Shown here piece after piece: positions 54,251 to 64,000 of a DNA stretch of 64,000 bases (its first letter is position 1; each line of letters starts with the position of its first letter). The position numbers and the translations under genes are program-made. Location of the stretch: contig NZ_JOHS01000011.1 of the NCBI RefSeq assembly GCF_000725625.1, positions 1 to 64,000 on the forward strand, written 5' to 3'. The notes beneath the pieces are model-generated. The model had not been told where the DNA came from, did no database searches, and saw only the letters and a list, made by a program, of their open reading frames with translations. This DNA comes from Streptomyces sp. NRRL F-6676 (lineage in GTDB: Bacteria > Actinomycetota > Actinomycetes > Streptomycetales > Streptomycetaceae).

Positions 54251-56197
54251 GTGGAGAACCTGATTGCGCTGCTGATCGCGGCGCCCCTGCTCGGAGCGGC
54301 CGTCCTGCTGTGCGGCGGCCGCCGCCTGGACGCCGTCGGCCACTGGATCGGCACGGTGCTGGCCGCCGCCTCGTTCGTGATCGGCGTGCTCCTCTTCGCC
54401 GACATGCTCGGCAAGGCGGCCGACCACCGCGCCGTCACCCAGCACCTGTTCAGCTGGATCCCGGTGGCCGGCTTCCAGGCCGACGTCACCTTCCGGCTCG
54501 ACCAGCTCTCGATGACGTTCGTCCTGCTGATCACCGGAGTCGGCTCGCTGATCCACCTGTACTCGGTCGGGTACATGGAGCACGACGAGCGCAGGCGCCG
54601 CTTCTTCGGCTATCTGAACCTGTTCCTCGCGGCGATGCTGCTGCTGGTCCTCGCCGACAACTACCTGCTGCTGTACGTCGGCTGGGAGGGCGTGGGCCTC
54701 GCCTCCTACCTCCTGATCGGCTTCTGGCAGCACAAGCCCAGCGCGGCCACCGCGGCGAAGAAGGCCTTCCTGGTCAACCGCGTCGGCGACATGGGGCTGT
54801 CCATCGCCATCATGCTGATGTTCACCACCTTCGGGACCTTTGCCTTCACCCCGGTCCTGAACGGCGTGGACGGAGCCTCCCAGGGCAAGCTCACCGCGAT
54901 CGCGCTGATGCTGCTGCTCGCCGCCTGCGGCAAGTCCGCCCAGGTGCCGCTCCAGTCCTGGCTCGGCGACGCCATGGAAGGCCCCACCCCGGTCTCCGCG
55001 CTCATCCACGCGGCGACGATGGTGACCGCCGGTGTCTACCTGATCGTCCGCTCCGGGGCGCTCTTCAACGCCGCTCCCGACGCGCAGCTCGTCGTCACGA
55101 TCGTCGGCGCGGTCACGCTCCTCTTCGGTGCGATCGTCGGTTGCGCGAAGGACGACATCAAGAAGGCGCTGGCCGGCTCGACGATGTCGCAGATCGGCTA
55201 CATGGTGCTCGCCGCGGGCCTCGGCCCCATCGGCTACGCCTTCGCGATCATGCACCTGGTGACGCACGGCTTCTTCAAGGCCGGACTCTTCCTCGGCGCC
55301 GGCAGCGTCATGCACGGCATGAACGACGAGGTCAACATGCGGCGCTACGGCGGCCTGCGGAAGTACATGCCGGTCACCTTCGTCACCTTCGGCCTCGGCT
55401 ACCTCGCCATCATCGGCTTCCCGGGTCTGTCCGGCTTCTTCTCCAAGGACAAGATCATCGAGGCGGCGTTCGCCAAGGGCGGCACCGAGGGCTGGATCCT
55501 CGGCGGCGCGGCCCTGCTGGGCGCGGCCCTCACCGCGTACTACATGACGCGCGTGATGCTGATGACGTTCTTCGGCGAGGAGCGCTGGCGCGAGCGGCCC
55601 ACCGCCTCCCCGGCCGAGCCCGACGTGGAACCGGCCGCCGAGGAGCGCGGCGAGCACGCGGAGCCGCACCCGCACGAGTCGCCCTCGGTGATGACGATCC
55701 CCATGATCGTGCTGGCCTTCGGCTCGGTCTTCGCGGGCGCCTTCTTCGGCATCGGGAACCGGTTCCTGCACTGGCTGGAGCCCGTCACCGGGCACGAGGA
55801 GGGCAACTCCCCGGTCAGCGCGGCGACGGTCACCGCGGCCACGCTGGTGCTGCTGGTCGTCGGCGCCGGCCTCGCCTGGCTGCAATACGGGCGCCGGCCG
55901 GTGCCGGCCACCGCCCCGCGCGGTTCGCTGCTCACCCGGGCCGCCCGGCGCGACCTGCTCCAGGACGACTTCAACCACGTCGTCCTGGTCCGCGGCGGCG
56001 AGCACCTCACGCGCTCGCTGGTCTACGTCGACCACACCCTGGTCGACGGCGTCGTCAACGGCTCGGCCGCCTCGGTCGGCGGTCTGTCCGGACGGCTGCG
56101 GCGGTTGCAGAACGGCTACGCGCGCTCGTACGCGGTCTCCATGTTCGGCGGTGCGGCGGTGCTCATCGCCTTGACCCTGCTGATGAGGGCGGTCTGA
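54251..56197 (+). CDS. nuoL: NADH-quinone oxidoreductase subunit L
   Basis: A 648-residue antiporter-like proton-pumping subunit. It has about 15 helices and the long lateral helix at the C-terminus. Family blocks include [40 protein letters not shown] and [22 protein letters not shown] start 15 bases after nuoK. A charged loop near residues 440-475 (EPHPHESPS) separates the last helices. Confidence 0.97.
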   Translation: MENLIALLIAAPLLGAAVLLCGGRRLDAVGHWIGTVLAAASFVIGVLLFADMLGKAADHRAVTQHLFSWIPVAGFQADVTFRLDQLSMTFVLLITGVGSLIHLYSVGYMEHDERRRRFFGYLNLFLAAMLLLVLADNYLLLYVGWEGVGLASYLLIGFWQHKPSAATAAKKAFLVNRVGDMGLSIAIMLMFTTFGTFAFTPVLNGVDGASQGKLTAIALMLLLAACGKSAQVPLQSWLGDAMEGPTPVSALIHAATMVTAGVYLIVRSGALFNAAPDAQLVVTIVGAVTLLFGAIVGCAKDDIKKALAGSTMSQIGYMVLAAGLGPIGYAFAIMHLVTHGFFKAGLFLGAGSVMHGMNDEVNMRRYGGLRKYMPVTFVTFGLGYLAIIGFPGLSGFFSKDKIIEAAFAKGGTEGWILGGAALLGAALTAYYMTRVMLMTFFGEERWRERPTASPAEPDVEPAAEERGEHAEPHPHESPSVMTIPMIVLAFGSVFAGAFFGIGNRFLHWLEPVTGHEEGNSPVSAATVTAATLVLLVVGAGLAWLQYGRRPVPATAPRGSLLTRAARRDLLQDDFNHVVLVRGGEHLTRSLVYVDHTLVDGVVNGSAASVGGLSGRLRRLQNGYARSYAVSMFGGAAVLIALTLLMRAV

Positions 56198-56202
56198 TAG
56201 CG

Positions 56203-57774
56203 ATGTCCTTTCCCCTGCTGACAGTGACGGCGGCGCTCCCCGCGGTGGGAGCGGTCGCCACGGCCGCCGTGCCGGCCGCGCGGCGCACCGCGGCCAAATG
56301 GCTGGCGCTGGCCGTCTCGCTGGCCACCCTCGGCCTGGCCATCGCCATCCTGGTCCGCTTCGACCCCGACGGCGACCGGTACCAGCTCACCGAGTCGCAC
56401 GCCTGGATCAGCGACTTCGGCGTCCGCTACGAACTGGGCGTCGACGGCATCGGAGTGGCGCTTCTCGCGCTGACCGCGCTGCTGATCCCGTTCATCGTCC
56501 TGGCGGGCTGGCACGACGCCGACCCCCTGGAGACCGGCAGCAGCCGCTGGCGACCCACCCAGGGCTTCTTCGCGCTGATCCTGGCGGTCGAGGCGATGGT
56601 GATCCTCTCCTTCGAGGCCACCGACGTCTTCCTCTTCTACATCTTCTTCGAAGCCATGCTGATCCCCCTCTACTTCCTCATCGGAGGCTTCGGGGACCGC
56701 GCCCACCAGGGCGGCGAGGAGACGGCGTCCACCCAGCGGTCGTACGCCGCGGTGAAGTTCCTGCTCTACAACCTGGCCGGCGGACTGATCATGCTGGCCG
56801 CGGTGATCGGCCTCTACACGGTCACCGGGAACTTCTCCCTCCAGGAGATCGCCGAGGCGCGGGCGAACGGCTCGCTGGACATGGCGACGAGCACCGAACG
56901 CTGGCTGTTCCTCGGCTTCTTCTTCGCCTTCGCGGTGAAGGCGCCGCTGTGGCCGCTGCACACCTGGCTGCCCAACGCCATGGGGGAGTCCACCGCCCCG
57001 GTCGCGGTGCTCATCACGGCCGTCGTGGACAAGGTGGGCACCTTCGCGATGCTGCGGTTCTGCCTCCAGCTGTTCCCGGAGGCGTCGAAGTGGGCCACCC
57101 CGGTGATCATGGTCCTGGCGGTGATCAGCATCATCTACGGGGCGCTGCTCGCCGTGGGCCAGCGCGACATCAAGCGTCTGATCGCCTACGCGTCGATCTC
57201 CCACTTCGGCTTCATCATCATGGGCATCTTCGCGATGACCAGCCAGGGCCAGTCCGGCGCGACGCTCTACATGGTCAACCACGGCATCTCGACCGCCGCG
57301 CTGCTGCTGGTGGCCGGCTTCCTGATCTCGCGCCGCGGCTCGCGGCTGATCGCGGACTACGGCGGGGTGCAGAAGGTCGCGCCGGTCCTGGCCGGCACGT
57401 TCCTGATCGGCGGTCTGGCCACGCTGTCGCTGCCGGGGCTCGCCCCGTTCGTCAGTGAGTTCCTGGTCCTGGTCGGCACCTTCACCCGGCACCCGGTCAT
57501 CGGGATCGTCGCCACCTTCGGCATCGTCCTCGCCGCGCTCTACACCCTCGTCCTCTACCAGCGGACGATGACGGGCCCGGTGAAGGCGGAGGTCGCCACG
57601 ATGCCGGACCTGAAGGTGCGCGAGCTGGTGGTCGTGGCCCCGCTGATCGCCCTGCTGCTCTTCCTGGGCGTCTACCCGAAGCCGGTCGCCGACCTCGTCA
57701 ACCCGGCGGTCCAGCACACGATGTCCGACGTACACAAGACAGATCCCAAGCCCGACGTGGAGGCGGCACGGTGA
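56203..57774 (+). CDS. nuoM: NADH-quinone oxidoreductase subunit M
   Basis: A 523-residue antiporter-like proton-pumping subunit. Key blocks are FFEAMLIPLYFLIGGFGDR, KAPLWPLHTWLPNAMGESTA and LIAYASISHFGFIIMGIFAM. ATG start 5 bases after nuoL; the stop overlaps nuoN. Confidence 0.97.
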   Translation: MSFPLLTVTAALPAVGAVATAAVPAARRTAAKWLALAVSLATLGLAIAILVRFDPDGDRYQLTESHAWISDFGVRYELGVDGIGVALLALTALLIPFIVLAGWHDADPLETGSSRWRPTQGFFALILAVEAMVILSFEATDVFLFYIFFEAMLIPLYFLIGGFGDRAHQGGEETASTQRSYAAVKFLLYNLAGGLIMLAAVIGLYTVTGNFSLQEIAEARANGSLDMATSTERWLFLGFFFAFAVKAPLWPLHTWLPNAMGESTAPVAVLITAVVDKVGTFAMLRFCLQLFPEASKWATPVIMVLAVISIIYGALLAVGQRDIKRLIAYASISHFGFIIMGIFAMTSQGQSGATLYMVNHGISTAALLLVAGFLISRRGSRLIADYGGVQKVAPVLAGTFLIGGLATLSLPGLAPFVSEFLVLVGTFTRHPVIGIVATFGIVLAALYTLVLYQRTMTGPVKAEVATMPDLKVRELVVVAPLIALLLFLGVYPKPVADLVNPAVQHTMSDVHKTDPKPDVEAAR

Positions 57775-59429
57775 GCACAGCAGCCGTCCACAGCCTGTGG
57801 ACAACCGCGGCGGCCACGGCCGACCCGATCTCCAAGATCGACGCACCCAAGATCGAGTACGGCCAGTTGTCGCCCACCCTGATCGTGCTGGGCGCGGCAC
57901 TGATCGGGGTGCTCGTCGAGGCGTTCGTCCCGCGCAAGAACCGGTACTACGCGCAGGTGTTCGTGTCCGTGGTGGCGCTGTGCGCCGCCTTCGCCGCGGT
58001 GATCGCCCTGGCGGCCGACGGATTCGGCACCACCAAGGCGCATGTCGCCGCCATGGGCGCCATCTCCGTCGACGGACCGTCCCTGTTCCTCCAGGGCACC
58101 ATCCTGCTCGCCGGACTGCTCGGCGTCTTCACCTTCGCCGAGCGCCGGCTCGACCCGGCCGCGCACGGCAACCGGGTCGACTCCTTCGCCGCGCAGGCGG
58201 CCTCCGTGCCCGGCAGCGACAGTGAGAAGGCCGCCGTCAAGGCCGGGTTCACCACGACCGAGGCGTTCCCGCTGCTGCTCTTCGCGATCGGCGGCATGCT
58301 GGTCTTCCCCTCCGCCAACGACCTGCTGACGCTGTTCGTGGCCCTGGAGGTCTTCTCGCTGCCGCTGTACCTGCTGTGCGCCCTGGCCCGCCGCAAGCGG
58401 CTGATGTCGCAGGAGGCCGCGGTCAAGTACTTCCTGCTCGGCGCGTTCGCCTCGGCGTTCACCCTGTTCGGCATCGCACTGCTGTACGGGTACGCGGGCT
58501 CGGTGTCGTACGCGCGGATCGCGCAGGTCGTCGAGGGCACGGTCACCGATGTGGACCCGGCGCTCGCCGGCACCATGGGGAACGACGCGCTGCTGCTGGT
58601 CGGCGCCGCGATGATCGTCATGGGGCTGCTGTTCAAGGTGGGCGCGGTGCCGTTCCACATGTGGACCCCGGACGTGTACCAGGGCGCCCCGACCCCGGTC
58701 ACCGGGTTCATGGCGTCCGCGACCAAGGTGGCCGCGTTCGGCGCGCTGCTGCGGCTGCTGTACGTCGTCCTGCCGGGGATGCGCTGGGACTGGCGGCCGG
58801 TGATGTGGGCGGTGGCGATCGTCACCATGCTGGGCGGCGCGATCGTCGCGATCACCCAGACCGACATCAAGCGGCTGCTGGCGTACTCGTCGATCGCGCA
58901 CGCCGGCTTCATCCTCGCCGGTGTCATCGCGACCACGCCCGACGGCATCTCGTCCGTGCTGTTCTACCTGGCCGCGTACTCCTTCGTGACGATCGGCGCG
59001 TTCGCGGTGGTCACCCTGGTCCGCGACGCGGGCGGCGAGGCCACGCACCTGTCCAAGTGGGCCGGTCTCGGCCGCCGCTCGCCCCTGGTGGCGGCGGTGT
59101 TCGCGGTCTTCCTGCTGGCCTTCGCGGGCATTCCGCTGACCTCCGGGTTCGCGGGCAAGTTCGCCGTGTTCAAGGCGGCGGCGGAGGGCGGCGCGATGCC
59201 GCTCGTCGTCGTCGGCGTGATCTCCTCGGCGGTCGCCGCGTTCTTCTACATCCGGGTGATCGTGCTGATGTTCTTCAGCCGCCCGAACCCGGAGGGCCCG
59301 ACGGTCGCGGTCGCCTCCCCCATGACGACGATGGCCATCGCCGCGGGCGTCGCCGTCACGGTCGTCCTGGGCGTGGCCCCCCAGTACTTCCTGGACCTGG
59401 CGAGCCAGGCGGGGGTGTTCGTGCGCTGA
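57771..59429 (+). CDS. nuoN: NADH-quinone oxidoreductase subunit N
   Basis: The last subunit of the operon, 552 residues with about 14 helices. Blocks include ALEVFSLPLYLLCALARRK, KVGAVPFHMWTPDVYQGAPT and KRLLAYSSIAHAGFILAGVI. GTG start overlapping nuoM. A strong terminator lies 22 bases after its stop. Confidence 0.97.
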   Translation: MSTAAVHSLWTTAAATADPISKIDAPKIEYGQLSPTLIVLGAALIGVLVEAFVPRKNRYYAQVFVSVVALCAAFAAVIALAADGFGTTKAHVAAMGAISVDGPSLFLQGTILLAGLLGVFTFAERRLDPAAHGNRVDSFAAQAASVPGSDSEKAAVKAGFTTTEAFPLLLFAIGGMLVFPSANDLLTLFVALEVFSLPLYLLCALARRKRLMSQEAAVKYFLLGAFASAFTLFGIALLYGYAGSVSYARIAQVVEGTVTDVDPALAGTMGNDALLLVGAAMIVMGLLFKVGAVPFHMWTPDVYQGAPTPVTGFMASATKVAAFGALLRLLYVVLPGMRWDWRPVMWAVAIVTMLGGAIVAITQTDIKRLLAYSSIAHAGFILAGVIATTPDGISSVLFYLAAYSFVTIGAFAVVTLVRDAGGEATHLSKWAGLGRRSPLVAAVFAVFLLAFAGIPLTSGFAGKFAVFKAAAEGGAMPLVVVGVISSAVAAFFYIRVIVLMFFSRPNPEGPTVAVASPMTTMAIAAGVAVTVVLGVAPQYFLDLASQAGVFVR

Positions 59430-59451
59430 CGGCTCGGTTCTCGGCGTGGCT

Positions 59452-59490
59452 GCGGCCCGGTACCCCGTTCTCCACGGGGTACCGGGCCGC
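59452..59490 (+). terminator. Strong terminator of the nuo operon
   Basis: Perfect 16-base arms, GCGGCCCGGTACCCCG (59452-59467) and CGGGGTACCGGGCCGC (59475-59490), enclose a 7-base loop. The convergent Uma2 gene ends at 59515, so it may act in both directions. Confidence 0.92.
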
Positions 59491-59514
59491 TTGGTGCGTC
59501 CGGACGGCGCGCGG

Positions 59515-60129
59515 CTATTCGCTGGGCTCCCGGCGCATCCTGATGCCGGTGAGATCGAGGTCCACGGGGAAGGGCGCGTCCACCTTCATGCGCTCGCGGA
59601 AGATGCCCACACTGGTGTACGCGCCGGTGGTGGGCTCCAGTTCGAAGGCGTGCACCGCGGCCCGGCCCTTCTCGTTCTCCACCCGCCAGTAGTGGGCGAT
59701 TCCGGCGCGGGCGTACTTCAAGGGCTTGGTCTCCCGGTCACGGGAGACGGAATCCTCCGAGACGACCTCCACGGCCAGCAGGACGGCCTCCGCCGGGAAC
59801 CGGGTCTGCTCCGGGTCCTGCACCACGTCCGCACGGATCACGATGACGTCCGGCTCCGGGCGGTTCTGGCGGTCGACGTCGATGGTGATCTGCCGGAAGA
59901 CCTCCAGGTCCGCGGGCGCTCGGGACTGGAGCCGCCACTTGAGGAAGTCGACGACGCGCTCGTGGAACAAGGTCTGCGGAGCGGCGAAGATCAGACTTCC
60001 GTCGATCAGCTGTGTGTGCGGAGGCAGATCCGGGAGCCGGTCGAGGTCCTCGGCGGTCCAGCCACCCTCGGGTGGCCTCGGCCAGACGGGCCCGGACTTC
60101 TCCGATGCGACGCTCGTCGGTGCTCCCAT
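59515..60129 (-). CDS. Uma2-family (DUF820) restriction-endonuclease-like protein
   Basis: A 204-residue protein with a PD-(D/E)XK nuclease-like fold. The core reads RPEPDVIVIRADVV, then LLAVEVVSEDSVSRDRETKP, matching the PD and E-x-S/K elements of Uma2 proteins. ATG start at 60129, followed by a Gly/Trp-rich GGWTAEDLDRLPDLPPHTQL that fits the family. Members are common in cyanobacteria and Streptomyces and their function is unknown. It is a single gene here with no restriction-modification partner. Confidence 0.9.
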   Translation of the reverse strand: MGAPTSVASEKSGPVWPRPPEGGWTAEDLDRLPDLPPHTQLIDGSLIFAAPQTLFHERVVDFLKWRLQSRAPADLEVFRQITIDVDRQNRPEPDVIVIRADVVQDPEQTRFPAEAVLLAVEVVSEDSVSRDRETKPLKYARAGIAHYWRVENEKGRAAVHAFELEPTTGAYTSVGIFRERMKVDAPFPVDLDLTGIRMRREPSE

Positions 60130-60315
60130 GGAACGGAGTATCGCCGGGGAGCGCGGACATCGAGGCGGAAACGGATGTGCTCCACACGTACGTGTGAACG
60201 ACTGCCGCGTTCTTGACCTGCTGTGCGGGGTGGGCCTGTGGATAACTCCGGGGCTGTCGGCGCGGGCGCCTATCGTGGACGCAGTGGTCGAGGGACGACG
60301 TACGGGGGACGAGCG

Positions 60316-62232
60316 ATGCACGGGATGGGCGGGACGGCTGTGATGACCGACGTAGGCGTACCGGCGGCGGGCGGTGACGGCGAGGCGCTGGCCACGCTGC
60401 ACCGGGTCTTCGGGTACGACGCCTTCCGCGGCGAGCAGGAAGCGATCATCGAGCACGTCGTCGCGGGCGGCGATGCCGTGGTGCTCATGCCGACGGGCGC
60501 CGGAAAGTCCTTGTGCTACCAGATCCCCGCCCTGGTCAGACCGGGTACGGGCGTCGTGATCTCGCCGCTGATCGCGCTGATGCAGGACCAGGTGGACGCC
60601 CTGCGGGCGCTGGGCGTGCGTGCCGGGTTCATGAACTCCACGCAGGACTTCGACGAGCGGCGGATGGTCGAGGCCGAGTTCCTCGCCGGCGAGCTCGACC
60701 TGCTCTACCTGGCACCCGAGCGGCTGCGCCTGGAACCGATGCGCGAGCTGCTCTCCCGCGGCAAGATCTCGGTCTTCGCGATCGACGAGGCGCACTGCGT
60801 CTCCCAGTGGGGCCACGACTTCCGCCCCGACTACCTCGCCCTGTCCCTGCTCGGCGAGCGCTGGCCCGACGTGCCGCGCCTCGCCCTCACCGCCACGGCG
60901 ACGCACGCCACGCACCGGGAGATCACCGAGCGGCTCGGCATGCCGGACGCCCGCCACTTCGTGGCGAGCTTCGACCGGCCCAACATCCAGTACCGCATCG
61001 TGCCGAAGGCGGAGCCGAAGAAGCAGCTCCTGTCCTTCCTGCGCGAGGAACACCCCGGTGACGCGGGCATCGTGTACTGCCTGTCGCGCAACTCCGTGGA
61101 GAAGACCGCCGAGTTCCTCAGCGCCAACGGCATCGAGGCCGTGCCGTACCACGCGGGCCTGGACGCGGGCACGCGCGCCGCCCACCAGTCCCGCTTCCTG
61201 CGTGAGGACGGCCTGGTCGTGGTCGCGACCATCGCTTTCGGCATGGGCATCGACAAGCCGGACGTCCGGTTCGTCGCCCATCTGGACCTGCCGAAGTCGG
61301 TCGAGGGCTACTACCAGGAGACCGGCCGCGCGGGCCGCGACGGACTGCCCTCCACGGCCTGGATGGCGTACGGCCTGAACGACGTCGTCCAGCAGCGCAA
61401 GCTGCTCCAGTCCGGCGAGGGCGACGAGACGTTCCGCAGACGGGCCGCCTCCCACCTCGACGCCATGCTCGCGCTGTGCGAGACCGCCCGCTGCCGCCGG
61501 GGCCAGCTGCTCGCCTACTTCGGCCAGGACGCGGCGGCCGAGGCCTGCGGCAACTGCGACACGTGTCTGACTCCGCCGGACACCTGGGACGGCACGGTGG
61601 CCGCGCAGAAGGTGCTCTCCACGGTGTGGCGGCTGGAGCGGGAGCGGCGGCAGAAGTTCGGCACCGGCCAGATCATCGACATCCTGCTGGGCAAGCGCAC
61701 GGCGAAGGTGATCCAGTTCGACCACGACCAGCTCTCGGTGTTCGGCATCGGCGACGAGCTGGCCGAGGGCGAATGGCGGGGCGTGGTGCGGCAGTTGCTG
61801 GCCCAGGGGCTGCTCGCGGTCGAGGGCGAGTACGGCACGCTGGTGCTCACCGAGGAGAGCGGGGCGGTGCTGTGGCACGGGCGGGAGGTGCCGCTGCGCA
61901 AGGAGCCGAAGAAGCCGGCGGCGCCCCGGTCGTCCGGCGGCGGCCGGGGCGAGCGCAAGGCACGGGCGGCGGCGCCCGAACTCCCGGCCGAGTTGGTCCC
62001 CGCGTTCGAGGCGCTGCGCGCCTGGCGCGCCGACCAGGCCCGCGAACAGGGCGTCCCCGCGTACATCATCTTCCACGACGCGACCCTCCGCGAGATCGCG
62101 ACGGCCCGCCCCACCACGGTGGCGGAACTGGGCGCGATCAGCGGAGTGGGCGAGAAGAAACTGGCGACGTACGGGGAGGGGGTACTGGGGGCGTTGGCGT
62201 CCGTGTCGGGAGCGGCGGAGGAGGAGATATAG
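60316..62232 (+). CDS. recQ: ATP-dependent DNA helicase RecQ
   Basis: A 638-residue 3'-5' helicase for recombination and repair. Walker A is [12 protein letters not shown] (near residue 57), the DEAH box is [19 protein letters not shown] (near 153), and motif VI is [12 protein letters not shown] (near 333). The zinc-binding cysteines are in [17 protein letters not shown] and ACGNCDTC (near 411). An RQC winged helix follows, and a C-terminal HRDC domain occupies about 550-630 after a basic linker. The ATG at 60316 is chosen because GGGGGA lies at good spacing; longer starts reach into a low-quality leader. Confidence 0.95.
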   Translation: MHGMGGTAVMTDVGVPAAGGDGEALATLHRVFGYDAFRGEQEAIIEHVVAGGDAVVLMPTGAGKSLCYQIPALVRPGTGVVISPLIALMQDQVDALRALGVRAGFMNSTQDFDERRMVEAEFLAGELDLLYLAPERLRLEPMRELLSRGKISVFAIDEAHCVSQWGHDFRPDYLALSLLGERWPDVPRLALTATATHATHREITERLGMPDARHFVASFDRPNIQYRIVPKAEPKKQLLSFLREEHPGDAGIVYCLSRNSVEKTAEFLSANGIEAVPYHAGLDAGTRAAHQSRFLREDGLVVVATIAFGMGIDKPDVRFVAHLDLPKSVEGYYQETGRAGRDGLPSTAWMAYGLNDVVQQRKLLQSGEGDETFRRRAASHLDAMLALCETARCRRGQLLAYFGQDAAAEACGNCDTCLTPPDTWDGTVAAQKVLSTVWRLERERRQKFGTGQIIDILLGKRTAKVIQFDHDQLSVFGIGDELAEGEWRGVVRQLLAQGLLAVEGEYGTLVLTEESGAVLWHGREVPLRKEPKKPAAPRSSGGGRGERKARAAAPELPAELVPAFEALRAWRADQAREQGVPAYIIFHDATLREIATARPTTVAELGAISGVGEKKLATYGEGVLGALASVSGAAEEEI

Positions 62233-62437
62233 CCGCGCCGGGCGCGTTCCGCGAGGGGCCGGGGCCCCGTCAGAGGCGCGGGGCTGTATTGGATCCGCGG
62301 CTCCGCCGCGGCGGGTGCGAGCAACCACGACGGACCCGCGCTCGCGGGGAGGGCCGAGCCCCGTCAGGGGCGCGGGGAACTGCGCGAGCAACCACTGACC
62401 CACCCGCACCCGCGCACGCACCGAGCCCCCCGAGCTC
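62233..62437. other. Repeat-rich gap after recQ
   Basis: About 200 bases without a gene between convergent genes. It holds an exact copy of GGGGCGCGGGGAAC (62367-62380) and a decayed one near 62273. GCGAGCAACCAC occurs twice. The sequence may end transcription of both neighbours. Confidence 0.7.
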
Positions 62438-64000
62438 TCAGGCGCCCCCGACCCGTGCCGCATACGCACGGACGTCCGCGTCCGTATCCGTAACGGCCGT
62501 GGCCAGCGCCGCCCGCGCGGCCGCCACGGCGCCGGGCCCGCCGGCCGCTTCGGGCGCGCCCGGCACCCCGCGCTCCGTATGCCGGAGCAACGCCAGCACC
62601 GCCGCCTTGCGGACGTCCGCGTTGGGGTCGGCCAGGGCCTTGGCCAGCGCGGGGACCGCGACGTCGGGGTCCGCGGCGCCCAGCGCGGTCGCGGCACCCA
62701 CCCGCACCTGCCACGCACCGTCGGCCAGCGCGGCGACGGCCCGCCCGGCGAACGGCGCCGAGCATCCCGTGGCCGCCAGCGCCTCGAAGGCCGCCCCGCG
62801 CACCAGGGCGTCCGGGTCGCCGGTGAGCGGCTCCAGCGCGGCGAGGAGGCCGCCCGCACCGGAGCCGGCGGACGCGGACACTCCGACCGTGCCCAGCGTG
62901 GCCAGGGCCTTGGCCACCGCGACCCGGACCTCGCGGGAGGAGTCGGCGGCGGCCCGGGCCAGGGGGCCGGCCGCGTCCACGGACACCAGGGCGCGGACCG
63001 CCTCGACGCGGACGGCGATGTCCGCGTCGTCCAACGCCCCGGCGTAGATCCCGGCGTCGCCCAGGCGCAGGGCGCGCAGGACGTCGAGGGCGGCGGCCTT
63101 GACGACGGGGTCGGGCCCGGCGAGGGCGTGGACGAGGGGCTCGCGCAGGGCCGGCTCCGCCGGGAGCGTCTCCACGAGCTCCCGCAGCGAGGCGGCGGCG
63201 GTGGCGCGCACGTCGGCGTCGGCGTCGGACAGGGCACCGGCGAGCGCCGGCCCGGTACCGGGCGGCACGGTCTCGGTGAGGACGGTGACCGCGACCCGGC
63301 GCACCGGGGCGGCCGGGTCGCCGAGGAAGGGCAGCAGGGCGTCGAGATCGGGTTCCTCCTCGGCGAGGGCGAGAAGCCCGAGCAGCCGGGGCGAGGCCAA
63401 CGCCTCGGCGCCTCCGCCCACGCCGCCCGCACCGGCGTCACCGGCCGCCGCGTCGGCCGGACCGCCGGCCGCGACCGGTGCCGCGTCCCGCGCGCCGGCC
63501 GTGGCGACCTGCTCGGGATGGACCTCGCCGAGCAGCCGGGCGGGGCCGCCGGTCGGGGTGAAGCCCTCGACCGGCACCAGGTACGGCTCGACCGGCCGTG
63601 CCGTGAAGACCATCGAACCGGAGGGGGACTTGTGCAGATCGAGATGGTGGAACCAGGAGTCGTCGTCGCGCGCGGGGATGTCGACGCGCTCGTGGTAGAG
63701 GCCCCAGCGGGACTCCGTACGGGCCAGCGAGGACCGCGCGGCCATCTCCGCGCAGTCGCGGATGAAGGAGACCTCGGCGCAGCGCATCAGCTCGTGCGGG
63801 GTGCGCGCGCCCATCGACGCGATGTCACCGCGCATCCGCTCGAACGCCTCCAGCGCCAGCGACAGCCGGGCCCCCGACTTCGGCGGTGCCACGTAGTCGT
63901 TGACGAAGCGGCGCAGCTTGTACTCGACCTGGGTCTGCGGCGGACCGTCCGGATGGCGCAGCGGACGGTAGATCAGCTCGTGCGCCTCGCGCACCTGGTC
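62438..64000 (-). CDS. Flavoprotein (fumarate/adenylylsulfate reductase type) fused to HEAT repeats, partial
   Basis: The 3' part of a gene cut by the window edge; 521 residues are visible. The first 140 match the C-terminal helical region of FAD flavoproteins of the fumarate reductase/APS reductase alpha type: SRWGLYHERVDIPARDDDSW and HHLDLHKSPSGSMVFTARPV. After a Gly/Ala linker, about 330 residues form HEAT-like repeats of roughly 30 residues (for example DADADVRATAAASLRELVET and DPNADVRKAAVLALLRH). The FAD-binding part lies outside the window. The enzyme reaction cannot be defined from this fragment. Confidence 0.82.
   Translation of the reverse strand, partial: DQVREAHELIYRPLRHPDGPPQTQVEYKLRRFVNDYVAPPKSGARLSLALEAFERMRGDIASMGARTPHELMRCAEVSFIRDCAEMAARSSLARTESRWGLYHERVDIPARDDDSWFHHLDLHKSPSGSMVFTARPVEPYLVPVEGFTPTGGPARLLGEVHPEQVATAGARDAAPVAAGGPADAAAGDAGAGGVGGGAEALASPRLLGLLALAEEEPDLDALLPFLGDPAAPVRRVAVTVLTETVPPGTGPALAGALSDADADVRATAAASLRELVETLPAEPALREPLVHALAGPDPVVKAAALDVLRALRLGDAGIYAGALDDADIAVRVEAVRALVSVDAAGPLARAAADSSREVRVAVAKALATLGTVGVSASAGSGAGGLLAALEPLTGDPDALVRGAAFEALAATGCSAPFAGRAVAALADGAWQVRVGAATALGAADPDVAVPALAKALADPNADVRKAAVLALLRHTERGVPGAPEAAGGPGAVAAARAALATAVTDTDADVRAYAARVGGA

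Noticed and set aside
59515..63441. One 1308-codon frame covering the Uma2 gene and the antisense of recQ
   Set aside because: Only the last 204 codons are a real gene; the rest is antisense to recQ or out of frame with the flavoprotein gene.

Overview
The window is high-GC actinobacterial chromosome. Third codon positions are almost always G or C, GTG starts and ATGA/GTGA stop-start overlaps are common, and -10 boxes read TAGGCT, TAGACT or TAGGAT. Gene content and order (hemL, ResA-CcdA-ResB-CcsB, futalosine menaquinone genes, a cold-shock gene, menG, nuoA-N, recQ) point to a Streptomyces core region. I see no rRNA, tRNA, CRISPR array or intact insertion sequence. The window reads as chromosomal core with a few less standard genes.

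Layout. 0-9 kb: an SPFH/flotillin protein followed by a 1652-residue AAA ATPase, then two unknown genes, one with an apparent frameshift. 9-17 kb: glutamate-1-semialdehyde aminomutase, a histidine phosphatase, a NodB-like lipoprotein, and the System II cytochrome c maturation genes (ResA, CcdA, ResB, CcsB). 17-23 kb: menaquinone genes of the futalosine route (UbiD-, UbiA- and UbiX-type enzymes, mqnE), an AsnC/Lrp regulator and a GNAT acetyltransferase. 23-33 kb: a small membrane protein, a TetR regulator, a macrolide-type glycosyltransferase, a MaoC-type protein divergent from a long-chain acyl-CoA ligase, a catalytically reduced amidohydrolase relative, mqnC, a prepilin peptidase, mqnA and a cold-shock protein. 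33-39 kb: a GH18 lipoprotein divergent from a three-gene exopolysaccharide unit. 39-43 kb: menG, a PASTA protein, a geranylgeranyl-reductase-family flavoprotein (probable MenJ) and an NlpC/P60 hydrolase. 43-59.4 kb: the complete 14-gene NADH dehydrogenase operon. 59.5-64 kb: a Uma2-family protein, RecQ, and the 3' end of a flavoprotein fused to HEAT repeats, cut by the window edge.

How the genes work together. Much of the window serves the respiratory chain. HemL feeds haem synthesis, the Ccs/Res genes attach haem to apocytochromes, the mqn and menG genes make menaquinone, the MenJ-like reductase probably saturates its tail, and Nuo reduces it. A near-perfect Rex operator in front of nuoA would tie the operon to the NADH/NAD+ ratio. 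A second theme is the cell surface: two NodB-domain proteins, a chitinase-like lipoprotein, an acyltransferase, a PASTA protein and a peptidoglycan hydrolase.
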